DNA from: Argyresthia goedartella | Taxonomy: Eukaryota; Arthropoda; Insecta; Lepidoptera; Argyresthiidae | Direction: 5' to 3' | Length of the DNA stretch: 64,000 bases | NCBI GenBank assembly: GCA_949825045.1 | Contig: OX463809.1 | Location: 9,079,501 to 9,143,500, forward strand | In this document: piece by piece, positions 22,339-31,197 of the stretch | How positions within the stretch are numbered: position 1 is the stretch's first letter | Layout: every line of letters starts with the position of its first letter | The notes under the pieces: generated by a model | The model's input: the letters and a program-made list of their open reading frames with translations, nothing else | The model's database searches: none | What the model was told of the DNA's origin: nothing | Made by a program: the position numbers and the translations under genes

Positions 22339-22535
22339 CTAACTGTGATGGTCGGTATCCAAGATTGGCATGGAAGATTCTTCGCTGCCGGATGGGGTCT
22401 CGGGCGGCATAGCAGATTCCTCCGTCAATCCCTGCATCCCGGACGATCCAGGTTGGGGCTCGCTAGCGTCAGTCACCTCGACTACGGGAGGCTGGGTGAC
22501 GCTCGAGGAGGACTCCTCGCTCTCGTCGTCTGCAT
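22339..22535 (-). CDS. pol: Gypsy pol terminal exon: acidic, Ser-rich tail (candidate)
   Basis: About 65 codons from the AG|AT acceptor to the stop at 22339. It is rich in Asp, Glu, Ser and Pro (DADDESEESSSS at the start), with no hydrophobic segment, so it is not an envelope piece. It lies 42 bp before the 3' LTR. The codons upstream of the acceptor in the same frame are hydrophobic and T-rich, as expected from a pyrimidine tract, not from coding sequence. Confidence 0.55.
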
Positions 22536-23330
22536 CTGCACAGAACAAAAACCAAAGCACAAAAACTTGTTCACTCAATTCAAAACAAAGTAAGGAAACT
22601 ACTTAATAGGTAGGTGCGTTAAAACAGCAATACGGTAAGCTAGCTAACCTAGCCTAGCCTAAACACAACGGATATAAAACAAACTGATATCTGTACCGAT
22701 CACCAGGGGCAGTTCCCGTCGGGGGAGTGCCACCTCACGACTCGTTAGAGATCTACGCGCACTTACGTGAGACATAACTTTGCGCGTGTGAACCGGTTCC
22801 ACATAAAAGAATGTTTCAACCCAAACCTTTAATAACCCATGGACAGTGCTTCCTATACAAGCACCGCACACATACATACACCACGACTCGTCAGAGACCA
22901 ACCCGTGGCATGACGCTGCGTGTACAAATGCTCCAGGACCACGTATCTGAGCGTCTCCAAGACAGTGTCCGAGCATACAACGTCAAGCACGTTCCACATA
23001 CCAGAATCGCATGTCTGAGCGCACTCCAAGACAGCATTCCAGAACATAAAACGTACTTTATACTGGAAGTACATCTGTCAGCCAAGACAGCTTACCCAAG
23101 TACACGGACTTCAAGATAGAGGCTATCCAGACTGCAAGGTAAAACCTCCATCGGCTGTGTCCACCCCATGCGTAAACATATCACACTAACAAAAATAACA
23201 GGACACCCAAAAAAAAATACTTTCTTGAGAACATTATCTTTAAGACAGACAGAGGCCCCGGCACAGGCGTGTCTCGCAAAAAATATTTGAGCAGAATTCT
23301 TGGCAAGCCGAAATAATCAAATTCACTCAC
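22536..23330 (-). other. Candidate spliceosomal intron in Gypsy pol (795 bp)
   Basis: On the minus strand the interval starts GTGAGT (23330-23325) and ends with a pyrimidine-rich tract and TGTGCAG (22542-22536). Taking it out keeps the reading frame (phase 1) and puts the acidic tail encoded at 22339-22535 directly after the integrase. The interval has stops in all frames and no env-like ORF; the frame at 22659-22976 is featureless. Inside, near 22925-23090, are two imperfect direct repeats (blocks with 'tctgagcg' and 'ccaagacag'). An inserted non-coding fragment is the alternative. Confidence 0.6.
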
Positions 23331-24105
23331 CACTAAAGAAAGCAGAACAGACATCAGGAGTCCATTCTCCATGCCACGGCATCATATATTCCGCAGCTGC
23401 TTGCGTTAACTTCCCATATGAGCCTGCCAGGAGCTGAAGCTCATAGCGACAATGAGGCAGGATCTTCATCACCCGGTAAGGCCCTCGCATACAGGAATCC
23501 AGTTTCCCTGTCACCTGGGCTTGTTTTCTGACAAAAACTAAGGAATTAAGTTCAAAACCACGAGGTGCCTTGCGACCTTTGTTGACATAAGCATTTTGAG
23601 ACGCTTGATTTGAACGAAGACGTTCAGATACTCTCTGGCGACTCATCTCCCGGAGAGCTTCCCTGTTTGGGCTGGATCCCTCAATGGCCACATCACGTAT
23701 TAAACTCCGAATGAGCGGCGTAGCTGCATCAATGCCAATCAATAGGTTCAGAGCCGAACATTTTGTTGTCCTATGCTTGGTGATATTGAGGACCAGCTGT
23801 AGCTTCCACATAACGGTTGGCCATCTTTGTTCGCGATAATTGCACTCAATTCGCACCATATTGAGCACGGTACGGCAGTAGCGCTCCACTTGCCCGTTAG
23901 ATTGATGCATCTCGGGAGTTATTAGATGCGTATCGCAGCCCATACCGTGAATCCAGTCGAGGAAGTCTGCACTTTGGAACATCCTACCTCTGTCAGCTAC
24001 AATTAGCTTGGGCGTTCCAAAAAGTGATATGAGGTTGGTAACATGGCGCTTCAACTCGTCTGACTCTTGCCGAAACATAGGATATAACAAACAGTACTTA
24101 GAAAA
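23323..24105 (-). CDS. pol: Gypsy integrase core and C-terminal domain (after frame break)
   Basis: The open frame from about 24090 to 23323 (255 codons) continues integrase one frame away from the upstream ORF. It has the second catalytic Asp (VADRGRMF, residue about 33) and the Glu in NGQVER (about 69), so with the Asp upstream the D,D-E triad is complete across the break. The C-terminal part has a chromodomain-less, GPYRV/RYEL-type small barrel (about residues 195-220). It ends ...FFSGE followed by TGA at 23323-23325, but a splice-donor-like G|GTGAGT starts at 23330, before that stop. The Met shown by naive ORF calls is internal, not a true start. Confidence 0.88.
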   Translation of the reverse strand, partial: FSKYCLLYPMFRQESDELKRHVTNLISLFGTPKLIVADRGRMFQSADFLDWIHGMGCDTHLITPEMHQSNGQVERYCRTVLNMVRIECNYREQRWPTVMWKLQLVLNITKHRTTKCSALNLLIGIDAATPLIRSLIRDVAIEGSSPNREALREMSRQRVSERLRSNQASQNAYVNKGRKAPRGFELNSLVFVRKQAQVTGKLDSCMRGPYRVMKILPHCRYELQLLAGSYGKLTQAAAEYMMPWHGEWTPDVCSAFFSGE

Positions 24106-27100
24106 AAGCGTCTATTAAAATAAGGACATAACGATAGCCATCAGCTTCTGGTAAAGGTCCTAACACATCCATATGGACCGTCTCAAAAGGCACATCTGGT
24201 TTTTCCCATGAGTGGATGGGTTGTAAAGGAGCACGGGCTACTTTCTTATGGGAAAGGCACACCAAACAGTGGGTTATATATTTCAACGCGAAAGCTCTCA
24301 ACCCTGGAAACCAGAAGTGCTTCATGATCAAGTCGACCGTTTTGTCTACCCCAGGATGGTCATGTTCATCGTGGAATATTCTCATAAGACTCAGCCTATG
24401 ACCTTTCGGAATGAAGCATAACAATTTTGGATTTTCACCAGTAGTTATAAGCTTAAAATACAAGATATCATTTTTTACAACATATTGGGTAGGATCCAAT
24501 TGTCCGTCCGACAATCTCTGCCTAAGAGACAGAGTCTCTTCGTCAGAGGCCTGGGCAATCCGGGCCCAATTCTGAGGCTTCTGGACAGTAACAGTATTTA
24601 CCGGATTACGGCTGAGATAGTCAGCATGAGACAAAAGGGAACCCTTACGATAATCCAAGGAAAAATCAAAATCTTGCAGGTATACCCACCACCGGGCCAC
24701 TCTAGGTAATAAGTCCTTTTTCCTCTGAGTGAGTTTTAATGCATTGCAGTCAGTGACCACGGTGAAGCGTACCCCTACAAGATAGTGCCTAAAGTGCTGG
24801 AGAGCTTTGACCACTGCGAGCGTTTCCAGCTCATACGAGTGGTATTTGCTCTCAGCACCCTGAGTAAGTCGGCTAAAATAAGACACCACGCGTTTACGAT
24901 TACCCTCATGTACTTGAATCAAAACAGCTCCAAAACCAATAGAACTCGCATCTGTATGGACCTCTATTGGTAACGAAGGGTCGTAGATGGCTAGTACCGG
25001 CTCACTCGTCAGACATTCTATGATGTGCTTTCGAGCCGCCCGTTGTTCTACTCCCCAAGAAAAGTTAACGCCCTTTTTAGTTAGCGCGGCTACGCATGCA
25101 GTCTTTTGGGCAAAGTTGGCTATATAGCGTCTAAAATAACTGGCTAGGCCCAGAAACTGACGAACTTGTTTTACATTTTGTGGCTCGGCTGAGTCAATCA
25201 AAGCTCTCACCTTCTCATGGCTCGGCCTAACCCGACCTTCACTGATTGTTCGTCCCAGGTATTCTATCTCTGTCGCTAAAAATGAACACTTCTTCAAGTT
25301 AATCGAAAAACCGGCGCTAGTTAATGTGTCAAGGACCTTACGAAGCAAAACAAGGCCTTGGTCTACCGTTTTACTTAAAATAAGGACATCATCGATGTAG
25401 ACCAGGATATCGCCAGATTCGATGAACTCGCGAAGTGTTTTTGCGATAATCCGCTGGTAAACGACAGGAGCGTTTGCCAATCCATAAGGCATTTTTAAAT
25501 AATTATAATGTCCTTCAGAGGTAACAAATCCTGTGAGCGGTACCGAATCTTGATCCAACGGGATCTGGTGGAAACCAGTTGCCATATCCAGCCTACTAAA
25601 AAATTTGTTACTTCCTAATCGATCTATGTGGTCATCTATTCGCGGCAGAGGAAACCTATCTTTCACCGTGACCTCATTGAGCTTACGGAAGTCAACACAC
25701 ATTCTGTCCGACCCGTCTTTCTTTTTGACGAGAAGGATAGGACTTGCGTACTCAGAATCGGACTCCTCAATAATGCCCTTGTCCAAAAGATCTTTAATAA
25801 TTTCGCGAACGCGAAGCGTCTCGGCATGGGACAGTCTATATGGGCGATAGTAAACAGGAGTGTTGGAGTTAAGTTTTATTGACATACACCCTGTCTTGAC
25901 AGTTGGGGTCGCAGTACCAGAAATGAAAAATTTTGAAAAGTGATTTACTATTTCTAACAGTTTTTGTAACTGGTCATCAACAAGAGGCGTGTTAATTGGA
26001 ATAGAAGGTTCAGATTGAACTGCCATCACCGTATCCGTGCTACGTTCAACCCTCGTAAGCCGCTGATAATCCTTGGTGCGAACATACCTAACACCTTCCC
26101 TATTCAAAACATCTGTACCTAATATGACTGGAGTGTTCATGTACTGGGATGGTACAATGAACAAGTCTACCTCGAGAGTCAACCCATCAAACTCAATTGG
26201 CAATCTTACATAAGACGTACTTTCTACTTCCTGGCTACCCAACCCCTTGAGAATCCGAAAAGCAGGCTTAACTGAACAATTAAAATGTTTCAGCAAGGAT
26301 GACGACATAAGTGAAATGGTCGAACCGCTATCGATCAAAATATCTACTGGTACATCCTGAATGACAGCCACTACAACGTCACTATTGGTGGAAGTAACTA
26401 AAACCTTACAGAAATTAACTGTCTCCTTATTTGTCGCTTCAGATCTCTGTTTGGCAAAACAAGTATCGACACTGTGACCCAACTTCTTGCAGAATGAACA
26501 AGGTTCAGACCTAGTCTGCACAAAAGCAGGCCTAGAAGACGCAGCACTCGAAGTACTCGACACCTTACTTAACCCCTGATCGATCCTAGGACGCTTAGAA
26601 CAATTAGCCTGCCTATGACCTAGTTGGCCACACGAAAAACATTTAATATCAGCAGAACTTCTTTTTCGTGACGAATCTGTGGTTTGCTTACTCTGAGTAC
26701 TATTAAACGCAACCGAACGCGGAGCAGAGCTCTTCGAGGTACTAACGGGCTTAACATAAATCGAGAAAAATTCAATTAAATCATTTGGCATTAATTTTGC
26801 ATTAGTTGCCGACGCTCGAATATTCGGATCACTAATGCCGCGTATAATTATTGCTGAAATTAACTCGTCACTAAGACCCCGCACTATACGTAACCGAAGC
26901 AATGCCCGGCGTGCATAATCCGCATATGTAGGGTACTTGTCAGAATTCGTATTAATAACCTCGGCCAAAATATTCGCGATATCAGGTGTCTTCGGGCATA
27001 ACGGCTTAAACTCCTTCTTAAAGTTTGTCCAGGAACGATCACTTGACACCCACTCGTTTAACCATGATCGTGCGTCACCCTTAAGACAGTTGCCGATACG

Positions 27101-27256
27101 CAAAAGGCATTCATAGTCATTCCACTTGTTACATGATTGCACGATCCACTTCCGCACACCAATTATCAAAATTGTGCAAATTCGGATCGAAATTCGAAAT
27201 ATAAAAATGTTGGCTTGACCTACCCGCATAATTAATAGAACGGATCGCATCCACAA
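24098..27256 (-). CDS. pol: Gypsy Gag C-terminus to integrase N-terminus
   Basis: A 1,052-codon frame; real sequence of this frame starts about residue 38, where it takes over from Gag. Two zinc knuckles of the CX2CX4HX4C type are at about residues 206-219 and 251-264. Protease has DSG at about 312 (ILIDSG). RT has the fingers motif 'HYNYLKMPYGLANAP' and the catalytic YIDD at about 620. RNase H has acidic residues in HTDAS (about 765), YELE (about 801) and VTDCN (about 828). The integrase zinc region HX3H...CX2C lies at about residues 965-1010 and the first catalytic Asp in MDVLGPL at about 1030. The frame breaks at 24098 in a run of six T. RT and RNase H appear complete. Confidence 0.93.
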   Translation of the reverse strand: MWMRSVLLIMRVGQANIFIFRISIRICTILIIGVRKWIVQSCNKWNDYECLLRIGNCLKGDARSWLNEWVSSDRSWTNFKKEFKPLCPKTPDIANILAEVINTNSDKYPTYADYARRALLRLRIVRGLSDELISAIIIRGISDPNIRASATNAKLMPNDLIEFFSIYVKPVSTSKSSAPRSVAFNSTQSKQTTDSSRKRSSADIKCFSCGQLGHRQANCSKRPRIDQGLSKVSSTSSAASSRPAFVQTRSEPCSFCKKLGHSVDTCFAKQRSEATNKETVNFCKVLVTSTNSDVVVAVIQDVPVDILIDSGSTISLMSSSLLKHFNCSVKPAFRILKGLGSQEVESTSYVRLPIEFDGLTLEVDLFIVPSQYMNTPVILGTDVLNREGVRYVRTKDYQRLTRVERSTDTVMAVQSEPSIPINTPLVDDQLQKLLEIVNHFSKFFISGTATPTVKTGCMSIKLNSNTPVYYRPYRLSHAETLRVREIIKDLLDKGIIEESDSEYASPILLVKKKDGSDRMCVDFRKLNEVTVKDRFPLPRIDDHIDRLGSNKFFSRLDMATGFHQIPLDQDSVPLTGFVTSEGHYNYLKMPYGLANAPVVYQRIIAKTLREFIESGDILVYIDDVLILSKTVDQGLVLLRKVLDTLTSAGFSINLKKCSFLATEIEYLGRTISEGRVRPSHEKVRALIDSAEPQNVKQVRQFLGLASYFRRYIANFAQKTACVAALTKKGVNFSWGVEQRAARKHIIECLTSEPVLAIYDPSLPIEVHTDASSIGFGAVLIQVHEGNRKRVVSYFSRLTQGAESKYHSYELETLAVVKALQHFRHYLVGVRFTVVTDCNALKLTQRKKDLLPRVARWWVYLQDFDFSLDYRKGSLLSHADYLSRNPVNTVTVQKPQNWARIAQASDEETLSLRQRLSDGQLDPTQYVVKNDILYFKLITTGENPKLLCFIPKGHRLSLMRIFHDEHDHPGVDKTVDLIMKHFWFPGLRAFALKYITHCLVCLSHKKVARAPLQPIHSWEKPDVPFETVHMDVLGPLPEADGYRYVLILIDAFF

Positions 27257-27788
27257 TGCGATCGGTAACCGACGAACGTTCCGGGGTTGACCTTGGATTT
27301 TTCAAATTACGTTCCGAATCGCGAGGTGGCGATCTAGATCTGTAATGCAAACGCGACGGACCACGGGTAGGCGATATGAGCCAATCCTGTGAGTGTCTCT
27401 GACTTCGATCGCGAGGAGGAGACACGCACCTATCCCTTGACCGCGACTTGCGCCTACTTGGCGACACTAACGTACGCGTAGACCGCGCTGGCGACGGGAG
27501 ACGTGCACGCGAACGTGACGATGCTCGCTGACGCCGCGGTGGTGACCTATCTCGACTCTTATCTCGATTTCTCGAACGAACCACTTGTACATTAGGACAA
27601 ACCGACGCGGACGAAGCCCTAACCTTTTCTTCTAACATCCTAAGACGAAGCATTAGAGCTTCCATCTCAGAAGACCGTTCACGGCGCCTACTATCACGTC
27701 GGTCGCGACTATTGCGGCGATCATCGTCGCGATACGGGCTACGACTATCACGGCGGGTCACACTGCGACCACGCCCGTGATCCGACAT
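27129..27788 (-). CDS. gag: Gypsy Gag, N-terminal part (RS/RD-rich)
   Basis: A 219-codon frame from ATG at 27788, about 310 bp inside the 5' LTR. Residues 1-150 are extremely rich in Arg, Ser and Asp (SRD, RRDSR, SPPR repeats), like RS domains of splicing and nuclear-speckle proteins. A short helix-forming stretch (EMEALMLRLRMLEEKV) lies at about residues 41-56. Residues 175-219 start a capsid-like region (FDPNLHNFDNWCAEV). The frame stops at 27129, but capsid sequence goes on in the neighbouring frame of the next ORF from about 27145, so the break is inside Gag and not at the normal Gag-Pol border. It may be a one-base mutation or a recoding site. Confidence 0.8.
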   Translation of the reverse strand: MSDHGRGRSVTRRDSRSPYRDDDRRNSRDRRDSRRRERSSEMEALMLRLRMLEEKVRASSASVCPNVQVVRSRNRDKSRDRSPPRRQRASSRSRARLPSPARSTRTLVSPSRRKSRSRDRCVSPPRDRSQRHSQDWLISPTRGPSRLHYRSRSPPRDSERNLKNPRSTPERSSVTDRIVDAIRSINYAGRSSQHFYISNFDPNLHNFDNWCAEVDRAIM

Positions 27789-28078
27789 TCTAATTTACAA
27801 GGATTCGAACAATAACTTTGAATTTAGAGTACTTGAGGTAAGTACAGAAGAAAATCACACACAAATCACTAGAATACAAACTAACTGCCACAAAAATAAA
27901 TGGAGGAAAAAAAAAAGGAGGACTCACCCTTGACGACAACGACGACTTGCAATCCACACTCGCACGCGTTAGCAAGTAAAAATAAAAAATAACGAAATCG
28001 AGGGTAGATGAAGTTAAATGGTTATTCAAATCATAATCCGATAAAATCACATGTAAAACTAAGCAAGTGGGCAAAAGA

Positions 28079-28097
28079 TTTCGAATCCCACTTCTGA
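28079..28097 (-). promoter_or_regulatory. Putative primer-binding site, tRNA-Leu-like
   Basis: Directly after the 5' LTR the minus strand reads 'tcagaagtgggattcgaa'. This is like the complement of the T-arm and acceptor side of a eukaryotic tRNA-Leu, starting a few bases inside the tRNA 3' end rather than at CCA. Priming from a shifted position is known for some insect Gypsy elements. The identification is from memory of the tRNA. Confidence 0.5.
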
Positions 28098-28434
28098 TCT
28101 TGGAAATAAGACCAGAAGTGATTTTTTTTAAAAATTTAATCACTACTACCTAAGGAAATTCAACTCAAAATAGAATTATTTGACAACAATTTAATTTACA
28201 CCATTTAACAGTTCATCCAAACGACCAAATTAGAAATTATTACAAACCAAGTAAAGCAATCACAAAATGAACACACAACACTATAACCTCACAATTACGT
28301 TAACAATAAAATCGATAACCAAACCGGCAGAGTGACGACCTAATAGCACGAAAAATGAAGCGAGAATGTGGCGGTACCGGCGGGGCATCGCTTTTTATAG
28401 TCTCTCCCCTCTACTATTAATCTTCCCTCCAACA
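28098..28434 (-). repeat. Gypsy 5' LTR
   Basis: 337 bp, the promoter-side LTR. On the minus strand it begins TGTTGGAGGGAAG. About 35 bp inside is 'ctataaaa' (28392-28400), a candidate TATA box, so transcription would start shortly after it. The ATAA duplication follows at 28435-28438. Confidence 0.93.
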
Positions 28435-28438
28435 ATAA

Positions 28439-29173
28439 ATTATTATTAGCCAAAATAATAATTTGTAACACATCTATCAGACGGCTGAAAAGTAGTCCAA
28501 CAGAAAATATACTAAAAGCTTTTTATGCCAACTAAAACAGTCGGCCGAAGTATGTGTTTAAGAAAGTACTGTTATGCCATCAAAGTTATGTTTGACAAAC
28601 TCATTCGTTATGCGAATAAAAAACAGGAAAAACCAAATGATGTGAAGCAAAGGGATACCGCCTTCCTCACTTGCGGGGGCCTAGAGTTGATGACATGTTA
28701 ATGAGCAGAAATTACTCTATAGCCTCTTTTAGTGTTTTGCGGGGTTCACCACGCACGCGGTATTTAGTATTATGGGATTGACCCGCACGCGGGTGCTGTC
28801 AGTGTGGCGCTCCGCGATCCGCATGACAAATACGCACGACACTGAAAGAGCGCTATATTAAACCTTATCATACTTGTCTTTAGTATTACTTGTCCGCAAT
28901 GGCGAATTGACAATCACAACAAAACATTGTGCCTCTCCAGCAGAGGCGTATTGATCAGCAGTTCTACTATGAGTAGTTAGTGATCACTCCTGTTCATTCT
29001 CGGAGGTTGCGTACTGTATTTCATGTTTCTTAAGGACTATTATTGCACGTGCTATTGTGCAACGTGAGTCGTGCGTGACTTGAACGCGATTGTACAACCA
29101 TTGTACTCCAAACATACGGAGGCGAGTCAATAGGCTGCGGTTATGCACCGCATTCCACAAAATTGAATTCAAT
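28439..29173. other. No recognised gene
   Basis: The Gypsy element sits at the edge of a small palindrome (11-bp arms aaattattatt / aataataattt, 28437-28464). The rest has no supported feature. Confidence 0.45.
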
Positions 29174-29552
29174 AGCAGGGTCCACACTGAGCCTCGCGCC
29201 ATGCGAGGCATGCGCGTGAGGCAAAGCCTCGGTCGGTCTGAACGCGTTCGCTGCCTCGGCCGAGCGTGCCTCGGTCCGAGCCATGCGTTGTCGGTTTTTG
29301 TCGATGCTCAAAGGCGCCTCAGAACGTTTGCGGCGTGCACTCTGGACGGTCGTGTAACCTGTTTTGCCTGAGTCGGACGTCTAAAGTTTTTGTGATGGAT
29401 AATAAACAGTGCGTTACATTAAACGGAGCGCTCGACTGTGGCTCAGCCTTGTGCAAAAAGATTAAAGACCGAGGCTGCATCGCGACGCAAACGCTGCGAG
29501 GCAAACGTCCGAGGCTGCCTCGCGTGACGCGAGGCTCAGTGTGGACCCTGCT
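29174..29552. mobile_element. GC-rich MITE with 25-bp perfect TIRs
   Basis: 29174-29198 (agcagggtccacactg...) is the exact reverse complement of 29528-29552. Flanking TA on both sides (TA|GCAGGG ... CCCTGC|TA) would suit a Tc1/mariner-type or short target duplication. The interior is rich in CG and 'gaggc/gcctc' motifs, which could form further stems. The 93- and 103-codon open frames over it are by-products of the high GC. Confidence 0.75.
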
Positions 29553-30342
29553 AATGAAGTTGAATCTTAACCAGTAGGCTGATGCTGTACCGCAAAATCT
29601 ATCCTCATCGCTTTAAAATTTATGTGTTGAAGGATATTCGCCAACTTCAGTTCCTATATGAAATTGTAGTCACAATCACAATGGTATCGCATAGATGTCA
29701 AGAGATTCATAATCGAACTACGGAATACCTTGAAAACTGCGTCTTTTGGTTCAATAAATGGATCTTTCTTGCCTAGCCTAATCACTTTGTTAAAGATTTT
29801 TTGCATTAGACGACTCGGCAAAGGCTAGCTTTCAGACAACGATGGCTTTCGCACTAAAACAGATGAAGTCGAATTTATAATTTTACGCGTCGATGCTCTG
29901 AAATAATGGATTTAATTTTTAGTGCACTAGCCATATTTTATATCGAAGAATATGGACGACTGAAACATATATAAACCTAAATTTTTGTAATAACTGACTG
30001 TCTTCTATTGCAACACGATAGTTTCATCCTGCTGGTAAAATTTATTACAGGGAAATTTAAAATGGGAACGAATGTAATTTTACTTTTGAATAACCGAGAT
30101 TTCTAAATAAATGATATATGGTATGTTCTATGTGTAATCAAGAGTCAAGCAAGACCCACGCGCGTTCTTGAATTGCAAGAAATTAAAGTGCTCAAATATT
30201 TATGTGTCTCTACGTGCTTCCACTAGAATTCACGTGCTGCTTTAACTGCGGGACACTTTCTCCTTTAATAGAGGAAATAACAATAAACTAAGAGAGGTTT
30301 GATGTTTCTGGCTAAACTGTTTGCGATTTTTTTATAAAGCAG
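29553..30342. other. LINE scrap only
   Basis: 29805-29870 resembles the LINE relic at 17925-17960 ('gctttcgcactaaaacagat'). Nothing else recognised. Confidence 0.4.
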
Positions 30343-30512
30343 TCTTGCTGGCAACTTGAAAACTTCTGACAGTCTGGTTAGCCTCTTCACTAGCCCGACA
30401 CCAATCTACCAACCCGATAGTGCCAGAGCGTGATGGAATATGGCTCGATCTTACTCGTATCCGGTCAAAGGCGGTGTCCCTTGGTGGGAATATTGATGAG
30501 TTTCTATTACTT
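30343..30512 (+). mobile_element. SINE-B, partial and diverged
   Basis: It matches the 3' half of SINE-B: 'gcaacttgaaaact', 'actagcccgacacc', 'tggaatatggctcgat', 'actcgtatccgg' and 'cttggtggga'. Several substitutions set it apart from the next copy. Confidence 0.6.
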
Positions 30513-30561
30513 AATTTATAAAAACAGTCATGCATAAGACTTTTTCTATAGTTACGTTTGA

Positions 30562-30936
30562 CTTCCGTGAAGCGTCCCTGGCCTAGCGGTATTCGCACAT
30601 CGGATACGATCGTGCGGGTAGTAACATCTGGCTGAGGCGGGTACTGGGTGGGTGTCCGTTTCTATGTGGCATTTGCTTCGGGCGCTTCCGTGTTTCGGAT
30701 GACACGTTAAGACCTGCAGTCCCGGCTACTATCGATACTCGGTCGTAGAAGTCACAAAGCTGGTTCGAGGCACTAATAGGGCAGCTTGAAAAGATCTGAA
30801 AGTCGGCTTGGCCACTAGCCCGACACCCCTCCATCAACCCGCACTGAGCCAGCGTGGTGGAGTATGGCTCAATGTTACTCGTATCCGGGCTAAGGCCCGT
30901 GCACCTCGGTGGGGACACTAATGGGCTACATCATAC
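30562..30936 (+). mobile_element. SINE-B, variant with a different head
   Basis: Head 'gcgtccctggcctagcggt' with a tRNA-like A box, then the SINE-B body (gtttcggatgacacgttaag, cccggctactatcg, gagccagcgtggtgg, ctcggtggggacactaatgg). The head differs from the 8337 copy, and an extra block 'gcagcttgaaaagatctg' lies in the middle, so it is another subfamily. Confidence 0.7.
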
Positions 30937-31116
30937 ATTATACGCATGACTTAATGAGTGGGAAGGCCATTTCATGATACGGGCGGCTGCCTATTACAGA
31001 CCACTTTAATGTCAACCTACTCGTATGGTGATTTGTACGGATCCAATATCCTAAAAAGTATGAAATCTGAGGGGTACCAGCAGATAGATATTAATAATTT
31101 GAAAAATAAATAAATC

Positions 31117-31197
31117 TAGCCCTCTGATCCCCACCGAGGGGCGCAGGCATTTCCCGACAAGTAAGATTGCGCCATACTCCATCAAGTTGGCTCAGAT
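31117..31197 (-). mobile_element. SINE-B 3' fragment
   Basis: 'ccccaccgaggggcgcagg' through 'tactccatcaagttggctcag' is the reverse complement of the SINE-B 3' part. It abuts the 3' truncated LINE to its right. Confidence 0.65.

Larger units (their letters stand above)
21960..28434 (-). mobile_element. Ty3/Gypsy LTR retrotransposon, near-complete
   Basis: 6,475 bp, transcribed toward the left. Two 337-bp LTRs (TGTTGG... to ...CCAAGA in the element's sense) differ at two sites. The element is flanked by the 4-bp duplication ATAA (21956-21959 and 28435-28438). The coding order is Gag, protease, RT, RNase H, integrase, which defines Ty3/Gypsy rather than Copia. The near-identical LTRs indicate a recent insertion. 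Two frame breaks (about 27130-27160 and 24098-24105) and an intron-like interval (22536-23330) interrupt the reading. No env-like ORF is recognised. Confidence 0.95.

Noticed and set aside
22659..22976. Possible env gene in the Gypsy 3' region
   Set aside because: The frame has no signal peptide, furin-like site or transmembrane segment and lies within the intron-like interval.
25605..25882. Plus-strand ORFs across the Gypsy RT
   Set aside because: They are antisense shadows of the pol frame.
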